Shown one piece after another: positions 52,361 to 52,526 of a DNA stretch of 52,526 nucleotides; within the stretch, counting starts at the first letter, position 1, and each line of letters opens with the position of its first letter. Origin of the DNA: Parcubacteria group bacterium GW2011_GWA2_42_14 (GTDB taxonomy: Bacteria > Patescibacteriota > Minisyncoccia > Sungbacterales > GWA2-42-14); contig LCCV01000008.1 of NCBI GenBank assembly GCA_000998135.1, positions 1-52,526 of the forward strand. Reading direction: 5' to 3'. The notes beneath the pieces were generated by a model. It made no database searches and was not told where the DNA came from. It worked only from the letters and a program-made list of their open reading frames with translations. A program made the translations under genes and the position numbers.

Positions 52361-52526
52361 GTGCTTCTGGAGAAACTAGCGAATATTTTTAAGGCTAAAG
52401 AATCGTCCAAGCTTATGGACATGGAACTATCGCTCGCGTTAGAGAGGGCCGCGGCCATATATGGCAAAATCGTGGAAAATAGTCCGTTCGGCGAATATGC
52501 CGACGAATCATTGTTCAATATGGCGG
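52361..52526 (+). CDS. TPR-like protein, N-terminal part (runs off right edge)
   Basis: An open frame to the window end reads LLEKLANIFKAKESSKLMDM, then ELSLALERAAAIYGKIVENSPFGEYADESLFNMA, which has the spacing of a tetratricopeptide repeat of the BamD/YbgF type (A-x-x-x-Y-x-x-I-x-x-x-x-P-x-x-x-x-A-x-x-x-L-x-x-x-A). A GTG at 52361 or the ATG at 52415 could start it. No ribosome-binding site seen. Confidence 0.45.
   Translation, partial: MLLEKLANIFKAKESSKLMDMELSLALERAAAIYGKIVENSPFGEYADESLFNMA

Noticed and set aside
52246-52518. Minus-strand frame at the right edge
   Set aside because: Ser/Arg-rich with no start signal; the plus strand reads as a TPR-like protein over the same bases.

Overview
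The window looks like a chromosome segment of a small-genome bacterium of the Candidate Phyla Radiation (Patescibacteria, probably the Parcubacteria side). This rests on gene style only: AT-rich short genes, minimal housekeeping proteins (trigger factor, ClpP, FtsH, NusA, L10 and L7/L12), TrmB-type regulators, a Cas2-like/PaaX-like regulator with no CRISPR array, DUF502 and DUF212 proteins, several small toxin-antitoxin pairs, and many secreted low-conservation proteins. The standard code is used (TGA acts as a stop). Several promoters of the form TTGACA-N16/17-TAnnnT sit so close to the start codon that the mRNAs would be leaderless or nearly so.

Layout. 0-9 kb: edge of a secreted beta-helix-like protein, an MBL-fold hydrolase, a RelE/RHH pair next to a TrmB regulator with a shared promoter motif, a three-gene small-protein run, then a PaaX/Cas2-like regulator and comM, each preceded by a 38-bp palindrome of the same design. 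A second TrmB regulator and a three-gene operon (two related unknown proteins plus a SpoT-like HD protein) follow. 9-14 kb: accessory block with overlapping divergent promoters, a split-motif Nudix-like protein, two unknown large genes with foreign (GC-rich) composition, and a translin-like helical protein. 14-20 kb: coiled-coil protein, FtsH, an unusual nested pair of tRNA-Ile genes, an orphan HicB with a nine-codon hicA stub, an ECF sigma factor with its own ECF-type promoter, and a second RelE pair. 19.7-29.7 kb (minus strand): DUF212 protein, Hsp20, and a decaying cluster of secreted proteins (metalloprotease with repeat blades, subtilase, pseudopilin-like proteins, a frameshifted bactofilin-like protein and a chimeric pseudogene), ended by PrsW.

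29.8-40.9 kb is housekeeping: CCA-adding enzyme with a repeat inserted in frame, tRNA-Arg, small metallopeptidase, NusA, pyrophosphatase, a SelO-like protein, trigger factor and ClpP. 40.9-46 kb is a GC-rich island: a minus-strand tRNA array whose members all encode CCA (unlike the other tRNAs here) and of which several carry extra hairpins in the variable or T arm, followed by short single-gene cassettes separated by inverted-repeat elements and by gene-free, strongly folded segments. 46.3-52.5 kb: a deaminase, the L10 leader-rplJ-rplL operon, a four-helix-bundle (23S IVS-type) gene flanked by copies of a dispersed palindrome, coiled-coil proteins, a degenerate nucleotidyltransferase-like protein, and a third RelE pair from a leaderless promoter.

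The strongest candidates for undescribed biology are the tRNA genes with hairpin insertions, the paired 38-bp palindromes at the PaaX/Cas2-like regulator and comM, and the CATGTCAC palindrome family that separates cassettes, flanks the four-helix-bundle gene and invades the CCA-adding enzyme.
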